27,393 nucleotides of DNA from CADEFX01 sp050260355. Its GTDB lineage: Bacteria > Pseudomonadota > Alphaproteobacteria > Rhizobiales > Hyphomicrobiaceae. This document shows, piece after piece, positions 7,763-15,712 of this stretch. Location of the stretch: positions 1 through 27,393 of the forward strand of contig JBLNBZ010000139.1 in the NCBI GenBank assembly GCA_050260355.1. The letters are read 5' to 3'. The stretch's first letter is position 1. Every line of letters starts with the position of its first letter. The position numbers were made by a program, and so were the translations under genes. A model generated the notes under the pieces. The model ran no database searches and was not told the DNA's origin. It worked only from the letters and a program-made list of their open reading frames with translations.

Positions 7763-7917
7763 GAACACAGTAGTTTATACATTTCGGGCGGACGGTCGGA
7801 AGGGGTCCGGTATCCACCGGGACTTCCGCATGCGGCGCAATCGGATTTCCAGAATGCGCTTGCAACGAGGATAATTGCGTCTTATGTTTGTGGCGCTCAT
7901 GATCATCTCAACTCTGA

Positions 7918-7950
7918 GAGTGGGCCCCCTGGGTCCGCTCTTTTTGTTTT
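7918..7950 (+). terminator. Terminator hairpin upstream of rimP, possible attenuator
   Basis: GAGTGGGCCC (7918-7927), loop CCT, and GGGTCCGCTC (7931-7940) give a 10-bp stem with two G-U pairs, followed by TTTTTGTTTT. This is a canonical intrinsic terminator. Because the perfect -10 at 7757 lies upstream of it and rimP starts 49 bases downstream, it could either end trmB transcripts or attenuate the rimP-nusA operon. A further hairpin at 7798-7827 (GGAAG with CTTCC, TCCGG with CCGGGA) lies within the same leader. Confidence 0.7.
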
Positions 7951-7998
7951 GGGCATGCGCATGGGCGCAACCAAGTCGAAATCTGTGCACGGGTGGAC

Positions 7999-8598
7999 AT
8001 GGTGAGCGGGCCGTCAGCGGAGGCGCGCTTCATTCGCGAGACGGGCATTGCGGCCGGGATCGCATCGCTGGTCGAGCCGGTTTTGCAAGGCATGGGCTTC
8101 CGCCTCGTTCGCGTGCGCATCATGGGTGGGCAGGACACGATCGTCGAGATCATGGCCGAGAGGCCCGACGGCAGCATGACCGTCGAGGACTGCAAGACCG
8201 TGTCACTCAATCTGTCCCCTTTGCTCGACGTGCACGATCCGCTGCCGGGTAGCTACAGGCTGCAGGTCTCATCGCCCGGAATCGATCGGCCTCTCGTCAG
8301 GCCGTCCGATTTCGAGCACTGGTCGGGTCACGAGGCGAAGATCGAGCTCAAGGAGCTCGTGAGCGGCCGTAAGCGCTTTCGCGGCGTGCTCGAAGGCTAT
8401 GAGGATGGCGAGGTACGGATCGGCATCGATGGCGGCAAGGACGGCTATCAAGTGCTCGGCTTCCCGCTGGAGTTGCTGGCCGAAGCCCGGCTGGTGCTGA
8501 CGGATGCACTCGTGCGCGACTCTTTGCGCCGGTCCAAGAGGGCGGCAAGAAATGAGTCCATCGAGGGCCCCTTGGCGACCGGCCGGAATTCGGAATGA
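7999..8598 (+). CDS. rimP: Ribosome maturation factor RimP
   Basis: RimP binds the 30S precursor and helps assemble the central pseudoknot of 16S rRNA. The product has the two-domain family layout. The N-terminal alpha/beta domain covers about residues 10-90 and includes the DGSMTVEDCKTVS stretch and SSPGIDRPL. The C-terminal SH3-like domain is at about 95-165, followed by a basic tail of about 30 residues absent from the shorter E. coli protein. Start choice is uncertain: a GTG at 7993, ATG at 7999 and GTG at 8002 are all in frame, and GGGTGG lies across them. I chose the ATG. Position directly before nusA is conserved across proteobacteria. Confidence 0.92.
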   Translation: MVSGPSAEARFIRETGIAAGIASLVEPVLQGMGFRLVRVRIMGGQDTIVEIMAERPDGSMTVEDCKTVSLNLSPLLDVHDPLPGSYRLQVSSPGIDRPLVRPSDFEHWSGHEAKIELKELVSGRKRFRGVLEGYEDGEVRIGIDGGKDGYQVLGFPLELLAEARLVLTDALVRDSLRRSKRAARNESIEGPLATGRNSE

Positions 8599-8618
8599 TG
8601 ACGTAAGGGTGGAGAGGT

Positions 8619-10265
8619 ATGGCTCAGGCAGGTGTTAGCGCCAACCGCTTGGAACTGCTGCAGATTGCCGATGCGGTCGCGCGCGAGAAGACGATCGACC
8701 GCAAGATCGTCATCCAGGCGATGGAAGACGCAATTCAGAAGGCTGCCAAGTCGCGATACGGCGCGGAGAACGATATCCGCTGCGCCATCGATCCGCGCAG
8801 CGGCGAGACCAGGCTCACCCGCGTGATTACGGTGGCAGACCCGGTCGAGAACGACGCACAACAGATCTCGCTGGCGGATGCGCAAAAGCGCAAGCCCGAC
8901 GCCAAGATCGGCGATGAGTTCGTGGAAGAGCTTCCGCCGCTGGATTTCGGCCGGGTTGCCGCGCAGAACGCCAAGCAGGTGATCGTGCAGAAGGTGCGCG
9001 AGGCCGAGCGCGAGCGTCAGTACAACGAATACAAGGACCGCGTCGGCGAAATCGCGAACGGTACGGTCAAGCGCGTCGAGTACGGCAACGTGATCGTCGA
9101 CTTGGGTCGCGCGGAGGGCATCATCCGGCGCGACGAGATGATCCCGCGCGAGAACGTGCGCTATGGCGACCGCATCCGCTCCTATATTTACGACGTGCGG
9201 CGCGAGCAGCGGGGCCCGCAGATCTTCCTGTCCCGCGCGCGGCCCGAGTTCATGTCCAAGCTGTTCGCCATGGAGGTGCCGGAGATCTACGACGGCATCG
9301 TCGAGATCAAGTCGGTGGCGCGCGACCCGGGCTCGCGGGCCAAGATCGCAGTCATCTCCAAGGACAGCTCGATTGATCCGGTCGGTGCCTGCGTCGGCAT
9401 GCGTGGCCAGCGCGTGCAGGCGGTGGTGGGCGAGCTGCAGGGCGAGAAGGTCGACATCATCCAGTGGAAGGAGGATGCGGCGACATTCATCGTCAACGCG
9501 CTTGCGCCCGCTGAGGTGAGCAAGGTGGTTCTCGATGAGGACTCCAATCGCATCGAGGTCGTGGTGGCCGAGAAGGAGCTTTCGCTCGCGATCGGCCGGC
9601 GCGGCCAGAACGTCCGGCTTGCCTCGCAACTGACCGGTTGGGATATCGACATCCTCACCGAGCAGGAGGAGAGCGAGCGGCGTCAGAAGGAATTCACCGA
9701 GCGTTCGCAGATGTTCATGGAGTCGCTCGACGTCGACGAGGTCATCGCCCAGCTTCTGGCGACGGAAGGCTTTGCCTCGGTCGAGGAGGTTGCCTACGTC
9801 GACACGGGCGAGATCGCCCATATCGAGGGCTTCGACGAGGATACGGCGAACGAGATTCAGACGCGTGCGCGCGAGTACCTGCAGAAGCAGGAGGCCGAGC
9901 GCGATGCGCGCAGGCGCGAGCTCGGCGTGTCAGACGACCTCGCCAAGGTCGATGGTGTCACCACCGCCATGCTGGTGGCTTTTGGAGAGCACAACATCAA
10001 GTCGGTGGAGGACCTTGCCGATTGTGCGACCGACGAGCTCATCGGCTGGGTCGAGCGCAAGAAGGAGAAGGACGCTGAGCCGGTGCGCCACAAGGGCATC
10101 CTCGACGGCTTCGATGTCGGCCGCAAGGAAGCCGAGGACATGATCATGTCGGCGCGCATCATGGCGGGCTGGATCAAGCCCGAGGACCTTGTGGCTGCGG
10201 AGCCCGAGGTTGCCGCTGAAGCAGCGGAGCCGGCCGAGGCGGCTGCTGCCGCCGTCAAGGCCTGA
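8619..10265 (+). CDS. nusA: Transcription termination/antitermination factor NusA
   Basis: NusA binds RNA polymerase and nascent RNA, modulating pausing, termination and antitermination. The 548-residue protein shows the N-terminal polymerase-binding domain (about 1-130), an S1 domain (about 137-200, GTVKRVEYGNVIVDLG), and two KH domains (about 230-345, with GACVGMRGQRVQ and LAIGRRGQNVRLASQ). The C-terminal acidic region with two helix-hairpin-helix-like repeats spans about 365-510. It ends in an Ala/Glu-rich low-complexity tail. GGAGAGGT immediately precedes the ATG and the gap after rimP is only 20 bases, indicating one transcript. In gammaproteobacteria NusA autoregulates this operon; whether that occurs here through the leader hairpins before rimP is inference. 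Confidence 0.97.
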   Translation: MAQAGVSANRLELLQIADAVAREKTIDRKIVIQAMEDAIQKAAKSRYGAENDIRCAIDPRSGETRLTRVITVADPVENDAQQISLADAQKRKPDAKIGDEFVEELPPLDFGRVAAQNAKQVIVQKVREAERERQYNEYKDRVGEIANGTVKRVEYGNVIVDLGRAEGIIRRDEMIPRENVRYGDRIRSYIYDVRREQRGPQIFLSRARPEFMSKLFAMEVPEIYDGIVEIKSVARDPGSRAKIAVISKDSSIDPVGACVGMRGQRVQAVVGELQGEKVDIIQWKEDAATFIVNALAPAEVSKVVLDEDSNRIEVVVAEKELSLAIGRRGQNVRLASQLTGWDIDILTEQEESERRQKEFTERSQMFMESLDVDEVIAQLLATEGFASVEEVAYVDTGEIAHIEGFDEDTANEIQTRAREYLQKQEAERDARRRELGVSDDLAKVDGVTTAMLVAFGEHNIKSVEDLADCATDELIGWVERKKEKDAEPVRHKGILDGFDVGRKEAEDMIMSARIMAGWIKPEDLVAAEPEVAAEAAEPAEAAAAAVKA

Positions 10266-10298
10266 GGGGCCGGTGGAACGGAGGCGGACAGAGCGGCG

Positions 10299-10988
10299 AT
10301 GGGCCAACGTGCGATCACAAGCGCAGAGGGGGATGGTGATGTCGCCGGCCCCGAGCGCACGTGCATCGTTACGCGCGCAGTGCGCGAGCCCGACGAGCTT
10401 ATTCGCTTTGTCCGCGATCCGGATGGAAAGATCGTTCCGGACCTAGCGCGGCGTCTTCCCGGGCGCGGGGTGTGGGTCACCTGCTCGCGCGCCGTTCTCG
10501 AGACGGCCCTGAAGACGGGCGCCTTCGCCCGCGCCTTGCGCCGGCAGGTGTCAACCCCGACGGACCTCCCCGACGTGGTGGAGCGTCTGCTGCTGCGCCG
10601 GGCGCTCGACGCGCTGAGCCTTGCCAACAAGGCCGGCCTCGCCGTCGCGGGGTTTGCCAAGGTCGAGGCGGTGGTGGCGTCTGGGGCCTGCGCGGCCCTG
10701 GTTCACGCTTCGGACGCAGCCGATGACGGCGCCCAAAAGCTCGATCGGAGGCTGCGGGCGGTGTGGCGCAGCGCCGGCAGGGACGGCGAGCCGGTCATCA
10801 TTACCTCTTTAGGCTCGGCGGAATTGAGCTTGGCCATGGGACGGTCAAATGTGGTACATGCTGCTCTCACGAACGGCGGAGCGGCCAGCAACTTTCTCAG
10901 GGACGCGGAGCGCTTGGAGCGTTACCGAGCGCGATCAGATGCGTTGGCGAGGAGCCCCCGGGCGGGGCTGAGAACGGAACAGGTATGA
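10299..10988 (+). CDS. ylxR: YlxR / L7Ae-like fusion RNA-binding protein
   Basis: This 229-residue protein joins two small RNA-binding modules. Residues about 18-90 are the YlxR (DUF448) domain, recognised by ERTCIVTRAV, ELIRFVRDPDG and LPGRGVWVTC. Residues about 110-205 resemble the L7Ae/YlxQ fold, with LSLANKAGLAVAGFAKVEA and ITSLGSAELSLAMGR. In Firmicutes these are separate genes (ylxR and ylxQ) between nusA and infB; the fusion is usual in alphaproteobacteria. The protein presumably binds rRNA or other structured RNA, but its exact job is not established. It lies 33 bases after nusA and its TGA overlaps the infB ATG as ATGA, which suggests translational coupling. Confidence 0.9.
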   Translation: MGQRAITSAEGDGDVAGPERTCIVTRAVREPDELIRFVRDPDGKIVPDLARRLPGRGVWVTCSRAVLETALKTGAFARALRRQVSTPTDLPDVVERLLLRRALDALSLANKAGLAVAGFAKVEAVVASGACAALVHASDAADDGAQKLDRRLRAVWRSAGRDGEPVIITSLGSAELSLAMGRSNVVHAALTNGGAASNFLRDAERLERYRARSDALARSPRAGLRTEQV

Positions 10989-13564
10989 GCGAAACGAAAG
11001 AAAGCGCGACTGACAAGACGTTGCGGGCGGGGGCGCGTAAGCCGCTGAGCCTCAAGCGCACCGAGCCGTCCGGGCACGTGCAGCAGAGCTTCAGTCATGG
11101 GCGCAAGAATGTCGTCGTCGTCGAGCGCAAGAAGCGCCGCACCATCTCGACCCCTGGCGAGGAGGAAGGCCGCAGCACAGACACCGGGCTGAGGCCGGAC
11201 AGTCAGCGTGAGGGTGCGCTCAAGCCCGACGAGCTCGACGCGCGCAAGCGGGCGCTTGCGGCAAACCGCGAGCGCGAAGCCATCGAGGCCCAGCAGCGCG
11301 AGAAAGAGGCAAAGCGCTTGGAAGAGGAGCGCAGGCAGGCAGCGCTCGAGGCAAAGAAGCGCGCGGAGGAAGCCGCAGCGCAGTCCGGGTCGGCCGTCGC
11401 CGAGGTGCCCGCTCCCCAGGAGCCCGAGACGCCAAAGGCAGAGACCAAGGCGCCGGAGGTGCAGCCGAAGGGCAACGAGCAGGCCACTCCAGCCGCCGCA
11501 GGCGCGCCCGCCGCGCGGCCGGTCGAGGCGCGCAAGCCGGAGCCGGCGACGACCGTGCGCAGGCCCGCACGCGGCGCCGTCGTCGAAGAGGTTACGCCGG
11601 ACGATGACGATCTGCGCGGCAAGAAGAAGGGCGTGAAGGGGCCGATCAAGGCTCCGGTCAAGTCCGTCGATGAGCGGCGTGAGCGCGTCAAGCTCACGAT
11701 CAACAATTTCGACCGCGAGGCGCAGGAGCGCTCGCTCGCCTCCCTGCGCCGCAAGCGCGAGCGCGATGCCCGGCGCGCCATGGGGACGCTGCAGTCGCGC
11801 GAGAAGATCATGCGCGAGGTGATCATTCCCGAGGTGATCACCATCCAGGAACTTGCCAACCGCATGACCGAGCGCTCGGTCGACATCATAAAGTTCCTGA
11901 TGAAGCAGGGCGCGATGCACAAGATCAACGATGTGATCGATGCCGACACGGCCGAGCTCATCGTGCAGGAATTCGGCCACACGCCCAAGCGGGTCTCAGA
12001 GGCGGACGTCGAGGAAGGCTTCATCGGCGCCACCGACGCCGACGAGAACCTGCAGTCGCGCCCGCCCGTGGTCACCATCATGGGTCACGTCGACCACGGC
12101 AAGACATCGCTGCTTGATGCCATCCGCGATGCTGACGTGGCAGCCGGTGAGGCCGGGGGCATCACGCAGCATATCGGCGCCTATCAGGTGACGACGCCGG
12201 ATGGCCACAAGGTGACGTTCATCGACACGCCGGGCCACGAGGCCTTTACGGCCATGCGTGCGCGGGGCGCCAAGGTGACGGACATTGTCGTGCTGGTCGT
12301 GGCGGCGGACGACGGCGTCATGCCGCAGACGGTCGAGGCTATCAATCATGCCAAGGCGGCGCACGTGCCGCTGATCGTGGCCATCAACAAGATCGACAAG
12401 CCGGACGCCGATCCCAACCGCGTGCGCACCGAGCTCCTGCAGCACGAGGTGGTCGTGGAAAGCATGTCGGGCGAGGTGCTCGATGTGCCCGTCTCGGCCT
12501 TGAAGAAGACGGGACTCGACAAGCTGCTCGAGGCTATCACCCTGCAGGCGGAGCTGCTCGAGCTGAAGGCCAATCCCGACCGATCGGCAGAAGGTTTCGT
12601 CATCGAGGCGAAGCTCGAGCGCGGGCGCGGGCCTGTCGGAACGCTGCTGGTGCAGCGCGGCACGCTCCGCGTGGGTGATATCGTCGTCGCGGGTACGGCC
12701 TGGGGCCGGGTCAGGGCGCTGATCGACGAGCGCGGCCAGAACATTACCTCGGCGGGTCCTTCGGTCCCGGTCGAGGTCCTGGGCTTCGACAGCGCGCCGG
12801 AAGCCGGCGACCAATTCGCGGTCGTCGAGAGCGAGGCGCGTGCGCGGGAGCTGACCGACTACCGCATGCGCAAGCGGCGCGAGGCGTTGGGCTCGGCGGG
12901 CACGGCGCGGACTCTCGAGCAGATGATGCAGCAGCTCAAGGAGGCCGGGAAGAAGGAGTTCCCGCTGCTGGTCAAGGGCGATGTGCAGGGCTCTGTCGAG
13001 GCCATTGCTGGCGCCCTGAAGAAGCTCGGCAACGAGGAGGTCGAGGCCCGCATCGTGCATTCCGGCGTGGGAGGCATCACCGAATCCGACATCGCCCTCG
13101 CCAATACGTCGAAGGCGGTGGTGATCGGCTTCAACGTCCGCGCCAACGCGCAGGCCAAGCTGCTTGCGGACCAATCGGGCGTGGAGATCCGCTACTACAA
13201 CATCATTTACAACCTGGTGGATGATGTGAAAGCCGCCATGTCGGGTCTGCTGGCACCGACGCTGCGCGAGGTCTTCCTCGGCAACGCTCGGATCCTGGAG
13301 GTGTTCAACATCTCCAAGGTCGGCAAGGTCGCCGGCTGCCGTGTTACCGACGGCAAAGTGGAGCGCGGCGCCAAGGTGCGCCTGATCCGCGACAACGTCG
13401 TGATCCACGAAGGCACGCTGTCCACGCTCAAGCGCTTCAAGGACGAGGTGAAAGAGGTGCCGGCCGGCCAGGAGTGCGGCATGGCGTTCGCCAATTACCA
13501 GGACATCCGTGAGGGCGACGTCATCGAGTGCTTCAACGTCGAGACGATTGCGCGCACGCTGTAG
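10985..13564 (+). CDS. infB: Translation initiation factor IF-2
   Basis: IF-2 is the GTPase that brings initiator tRNA to the 30S subunit and promotes subunit joining. The 859-residue protein starts at the ATG overlapping the ylxR stop. Residues about 18-50 match the IF-2-associated segment (RKPLSLKR, FSHGRKNVVVVERKKRR). A long charged, Ala/Glu/Pro-rich linker follows to about residue 280. The second N-terminal domain is at about 285-345, ending with the ITIQELANRM motif. The G domain has G1 GHVDHGKT (about residue 366), G2 GGITQHIGAY, G3 DTPGHEAF (about 414), G4 NKIDKP (about 468) and G5 SALKKTG. C-terminal beta-barrel domains C1 and C2 complete it. Everything expected is intact. A longer in-frame extension upstream overlaps ylxR and is not coding. 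Confidence 0.97.
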   Translation: MSETKESATDKTLRAGARKPLSLKRTEPSGHVQQSFSHGRKNVVVVERKKRRTISTPGEEEGRSTDTGLRPDSQREGALKPDELDARKRALAANREREAIEAQQREKEAKRLEEERRQAALEAKKRAEEAAAQSGSAVAEVPAPQEPETPKAETKAPEVQPKGNEQATPAAAGAPAARPVEARKPEPATTVRRPARGAVVEEVTPDDDDLRGKKKGVKGPIKAPVKSVDERRERVKLTINNFDREAQERSLASLRRKRERDARRAMGTLQSREKIMREVIIPEVITIQELANRMTERSVDIIKFLMKQGAMHKINDVIDADTAELIVQEFGHTPKRVSEADVEEGFIGATDADENLQSRPPVVTIMGHVDHGKTSLLDAIRDADVAAGEAGGITQHIGAYQVTTPDGHKVTFIDTPGHEAFTAMRARGAKVTDIVVLVVAADDGVMPQTVEAINHAKAAHVPLIVAINKIDKPDADPNRVRTELLQHEVVVESMSGEVLDVPVSALKKTGLDKLLEAITLQAELLELKANPDRSAEGFVIEAKLERGRGPVGTLLVQRGTLRVGDIVVAGTAWGRVRALIDERGQNITSAGPSVPVEVLGFDSAPEAGDQFAVVESEARARELTDYRMRKRREALGSAGTARTLEQMMQQLKEAGKKEFPLLVKGDVQGSVEAIAGALKKLGNEEVEARIVHSGVGGITESDIALANTSKAVVIGFNVRANAQAKLLADQSGVEIRYYNIIYNLVDDVKAAMSGLLAPTLREVFLGNARILEVFNISKVGKVAGCRVTDGKVERGAKVRLIRDNVVIHEGTLSTLKRFKDEVKEVPAGQECGMAFANYQDIREGDVIECFNVETIARTL

Positions 13565-13592
13565 TGCGGGCGCGCGTGTGACAGGCGGGATG

Positions 13593-13611
13593 CGTGGGCT
13601 CAAAGCCCGCG
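13593..13611 (+). other. Hairpin between infB and rbfA
   Basis: CGTGGGCT and AGCCCGCG pair as an 8-bp stem (one G-U) around the three-base loop CAA. No U-run follows, so it is not an intrinsic terminator. It could be an RNA-processing or stability element within the operon transcript. It also overlaps an alternative upstream rbfA start at 13590. Confidence 0.4.
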
Positions 13612-13631
13612 GCGACATCATCAGTAATTCC

Positions 13632-14036
13632 ATGAGCAAGCGCCGTCAGGGGCAGGGTAAGGGCAGCTCGCCCAGTCAGCGCCAGCTGCGCGTCGGCGAG
13701 ATGGTACGTCACACACTGGCCGAGATGCTGATCCGCGGGGCGATCCACGACGACGTGCTTGCCTCGCACACCGTTACCATCCCCGAGGTGCGCATGTCGC
13801 CCGACCTGCGGCTCGCCACCGCGTATGTGATGCCGCTCGGCGGCAAGGATGTGGAGGCGGTGCTGGCTGCATTCGAGCGGTCGCGCAAATTCATCCGCAG
13901 CCGGATTGCGCAGGCGGTCAACCTGAAATTTGCGCCGGATATCCGCTTCCTGGCCGATGAGACATTCGACGAGGCCCGGAGAATCGACGAGGTTCTGCGC
14001 TCACCGCGCGTGGTCCAGGATCTGAAAAAGACCTGA
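13632..14036 (+). CDS. rbfA: 30S ribosome-binding factor RbfA
   Basis: RbfA is a small KH-fold cold-shock factor that binds immature 30S subunits near the 5' helix of 16S rRNA. From ATG 13632 the protein has 134 residues, the family size. It begins with a basic segment and has the conserved RQLRVGEMVRHTLAE helix, the TIPEVRMSPDLRLATAYV strand region and the APDIRFLADETFDEARRI end. The ribosome-binding site is poor. An in-frame ATG at 13590 would add 14 residues and has GGCGGG directly in front, but the hairpin at 13593-13611 would cover its first codons. It follows infB by 67 bases, the standard order. Confidence 0.93.
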   Translation: MSKRRQGQGKGSSPSQRQLRVGEMVRHTLAEMLIRGAIHDDVLASHTVTIPEVRMSPDLRLATAYVMPLGGKDVEAVLAAFERSRKFIRSRIAQAVNLKFAPDIRFLADETFDEARRIDEVLRSPRVVQDLKKT

Positions 14037-14190
14037 CAGCGAGGCGCCGGCCTGACGGTGAGCGAACGGAGGACGACGTGCCAGCCAGACGAGCGACCGC
14101 CATGCGTCTCGTGTCGGACGTCGGCGCAAGCATTGCGTCCTGCCGGAATGGATGATTGGCGGCGGTCGGTGAATGAGTGAGTGATTGAGC

Positions 14191-15117
14191 ATGGCACGTC
14201 GCAAGAAGGGCAACCCTGTTCACGGTTGGGTCGTCCTCGACAAGCCGCAGGGCATGACTTCCACGCAGGCGGTTGGCGCCGTGCGGCGCCTCTTCGATGC
14301 GCAGAAGGCGGGCCACGCCGGTACGCTCGATCCGCTGGCCACGGGCATCCTGCCCATTGCCCTGGGCGAAGCGACCAAGACCGTTCCGTTCGCGGTGGAT
14401 GGGCAGAAGACGTATCGGTTCAGCGTGCGCTGGGGCGTGGAAACCGACACGGACGACGCCGAGGGCACCGTTACGAGGGAGAGCGCGGAACGGCCGACCC
14501 GGGCGGCGATCGAGTCGCTCCTGCCGCAGTTCGTCGGCGAGATCATGCAGGTGCCGCCGGCGTTCTCGGCGCTCAAGATCGACGGTGAGCGCGCCTATGA
14601 CCTGGCGCGCAGCGGCGAGGCCGTGGAGCTGGCGCCGCGACCGGTGCTGATCGACCGCCTGGACCTTGTGGATATGCCGAGCGCCGACGTGGCGGTGTTT
14701 GCGGCCGAATGCGGCAAGGGCACATATGTGCGGGCGCTGGCACGGGATCTTGGCAGGCTGCTGGGTTGCTATGGCCACGTGATTGCCTTGCGCCGTACGC
14801 AGGTCGGGCCATTCGGGGAGGACGCGGCGGTACCTCTGGAGGAGCTACGGCAGGCTGCCGAGGGGGACAGTGCCGACGGCGCGCAACTCACCGACTTCCT
14901 GCAGCCCATCGAGATGGCGTTGAGGGAGTTGCTCGAGATCAACGTCAGCCAGTCCGATGCTGCCAGGCTGGCACGGGGGCAGGCGGTCCTGCTCAGAGGC
15001 CGCGACGCGCCGATCCTGGGCGGGGATGCGTTTGCCGTGTCAAAGGGCACCTTGATCGCCCTGTGCGAGATCGGGGCGGGCGAGTTGAGACCGACGCGGG
15101 TGTTCAATTACGGTTAG
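14191..15117 (+). CDS. truB: tRNA pseudouridine-55 synthase
   Basis: TruB converts U55 in the T-loop of tRNAs to pseudouridine. The 308-residue product carries motif II GHAGTLDPLATGIL with the catalytic Asp47, the KTYRF motif, the PPAFSALKIDGERAYDLAR region and the GTYVRALARDLG motif. A C-terminal PUA-like extension is also present. The start is the ATG at 14191; a TTG six bases upstream is possible but less likely. The 154-base gap after rbfA holds weak, short inverted repeats and no ORF I can support. The gene is on the same strand and in the same order as in most alphaproteobacteria. Confidence 0.95.
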   Translation: MARRKKGNPVHGWVVLDKPQGMTSTQAVGAVRRLFDAQKAGHAGTLDPLATGILPIALGEATKTVPFAVDGQKTYRFSVRWGVETDTDDAEGTVTRESAERPTRAAIESLLPQFVGEIMQVPPAFSALKIDGERAYDLARSGEAVELAPRPVLIDRLDLVDMPSADVAVFAAECGKGTYVRALARDLGRLLGCYGHVIALRRTQVGPFGEDAAVPLEELRQAAEGDSADGAQLTDFLQPIEMALRELLEINVSQSDAARLARGQAVLLRGRDAPILGGDAFAVSKGTLIALCEIGAGELRPTRVFNYG

Positions 15118-15136
15118 CGAATTGCCCCTAATGGCT

Positions 15137-15170
15137 GGTGGGCGAGCGCATGATTTCGCTCGCCTTCACC
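15137..15170 (+). other. Strong hairpin after truB
   Basis: GGTG-GGCGAGCG (15137-15148) pairs with CGCTCGCC-TT-CACC (15157-15170), giving 12 base pairs with one two-base bulge around an 8-base loop. It lies 20 bases beyond the truB stop. Without a U-run it may act as a Rho-related or 3'-end stabilising structure. A TATAAG resembling a -10 element lies just downstream at 15182-15187. Confidence 0.5.
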
Positions 15171-15256
15171 ACGCATTCGTGTATAAGGCGGCCAGCGCCG
15201 CGGATACCAATGCTGTGGCGGCCGATGGCACGCATGCTGGACGACATCCCGGGTGT

Positions 15257-15323
15257 GTGCCTCTTGCGCCAAGGATCGCGGATACACGGTCCAAGCGCCC
15301 AACACGCTGAAAATGAAAGGCAC
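15257..15323 (+). promoter_or_regulatory. Candidate S15 autoregulatory leader of rpsO
   Basis: Three nested pairings are visible: GTGCCT (15257-15262) with AGGCAC (15318-15323), GCGC (15266-15269) with GCGC (15295-15298), and GGATC (15273-15277) with GGTCC (15288-15292). The outermost stem covers the AGG of the rpsO ribosome-binding site. S15 is known to repress its own translation by binding structured leaders that differ among bacterial groups. Whether this is such a leader is inference. Confidence 0.4.
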
Positions 15324-15330
15324 TTATACG

Positions 15331-15600
15331 ATGTCGCTTGGCACCGAGCGTAAGCAGCAAGTCATCAAGAGCTATGCCACGAGGTCGGGGGACACCGGCT
15401 CACCCGAGGTGCAGATCGCGATTCTCACCGAGCGGATCAACGGCCTCACCGAGCACTTCAAGACGCACAAGAACGATAACCATTCTCGGCGCGGATTGCT
15501 CAAGATGGTCAGCCAGCGCCGGCAACTATTGGACTATGTGCGTTCCAGAGACGAGGCACGCTATCAGAAAATCATCGAGCGCCTCGATCTGCGCCGCTAG
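15331..15600 (+). CDS. rpsO: 30S ribosomal protein S15
   Basis: S15 binds the central domain of 16S rRNA early in 30S assembly and contributes to bridge B4 with the large subunit. The product has 89 residues, the usual size. It shows the family hallmarks GDTGSPEVQIAILTERI, the LTEHFKTHKNDNHSRRGL RNA-contact loop, and RRQLLDYV. The start at 15331 follows GAAAGG with a 10-base spacing, a little long, and that purine run is part of the pairing described for the leader. It is followed by pnp, as in most proteobacteria. Confidence 0.97.
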   Translation: MSLGTERKQQVIKSYATRSGDTGSPEVQIAILTERINGLTEHFKTHKNDNHSRRGLLKMVSQRRQLLDYVRSRDEARYQKIIERLDLRR

Positions 15601-15651
15601 GCCAAGATCCCGATCGAGGCTTCGCCGAGCTTTGCTCTGCCAAAATGAAGC

Positions 15652-15681
15652 GCGCCGGCTCCCTCGTGGAGTGACCGGCGC
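15652..15681 (+). promoter_or_regulatory. pnp leader hairpin, candidate RNase III site
   Basis: GCGCCGG (15652-15658) pairs with CCGGCGC (15675-15681), and inside it CTCC (15659-15662) pairs with GGAG (15668-15671). No U-run follows. It sits between rpsO and pnp, 31 bases before the pnp start, where E. coli has the RNase III-cleaved hairpin through which PNPase represses its own synthesis. Similar function here is inferred from position. Confidence 0.5.
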
Positions 15682-15712
15682 TACAGCCGTTTAACGAACA
15701 CCGAGACAGGAC

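Noticed and set aside
7761..7874. Small basic ORF of 37 codons between trmB and rimP as a leader peptide
   Set aside because: Its ATG overlaps the perfect TATAAT; if that is the promoter, the start codon is not transcribed. Upstream GGAAAA is only a weak ribosome-binding site, and no homologue was recognised.
7750..7998. tRNA gene upstream of rimP, as metY in E. coli
   Set aside because: No T-loop consensus, acceptor stem or cloverleaf could be built in the interval.
11996..13639. 547-codon minus-strand frame opposite infB
   Set aside because: It is antisense to the IF-2 G domain and C-terminus, with His/Arg/Asp-rich composition and no domain.
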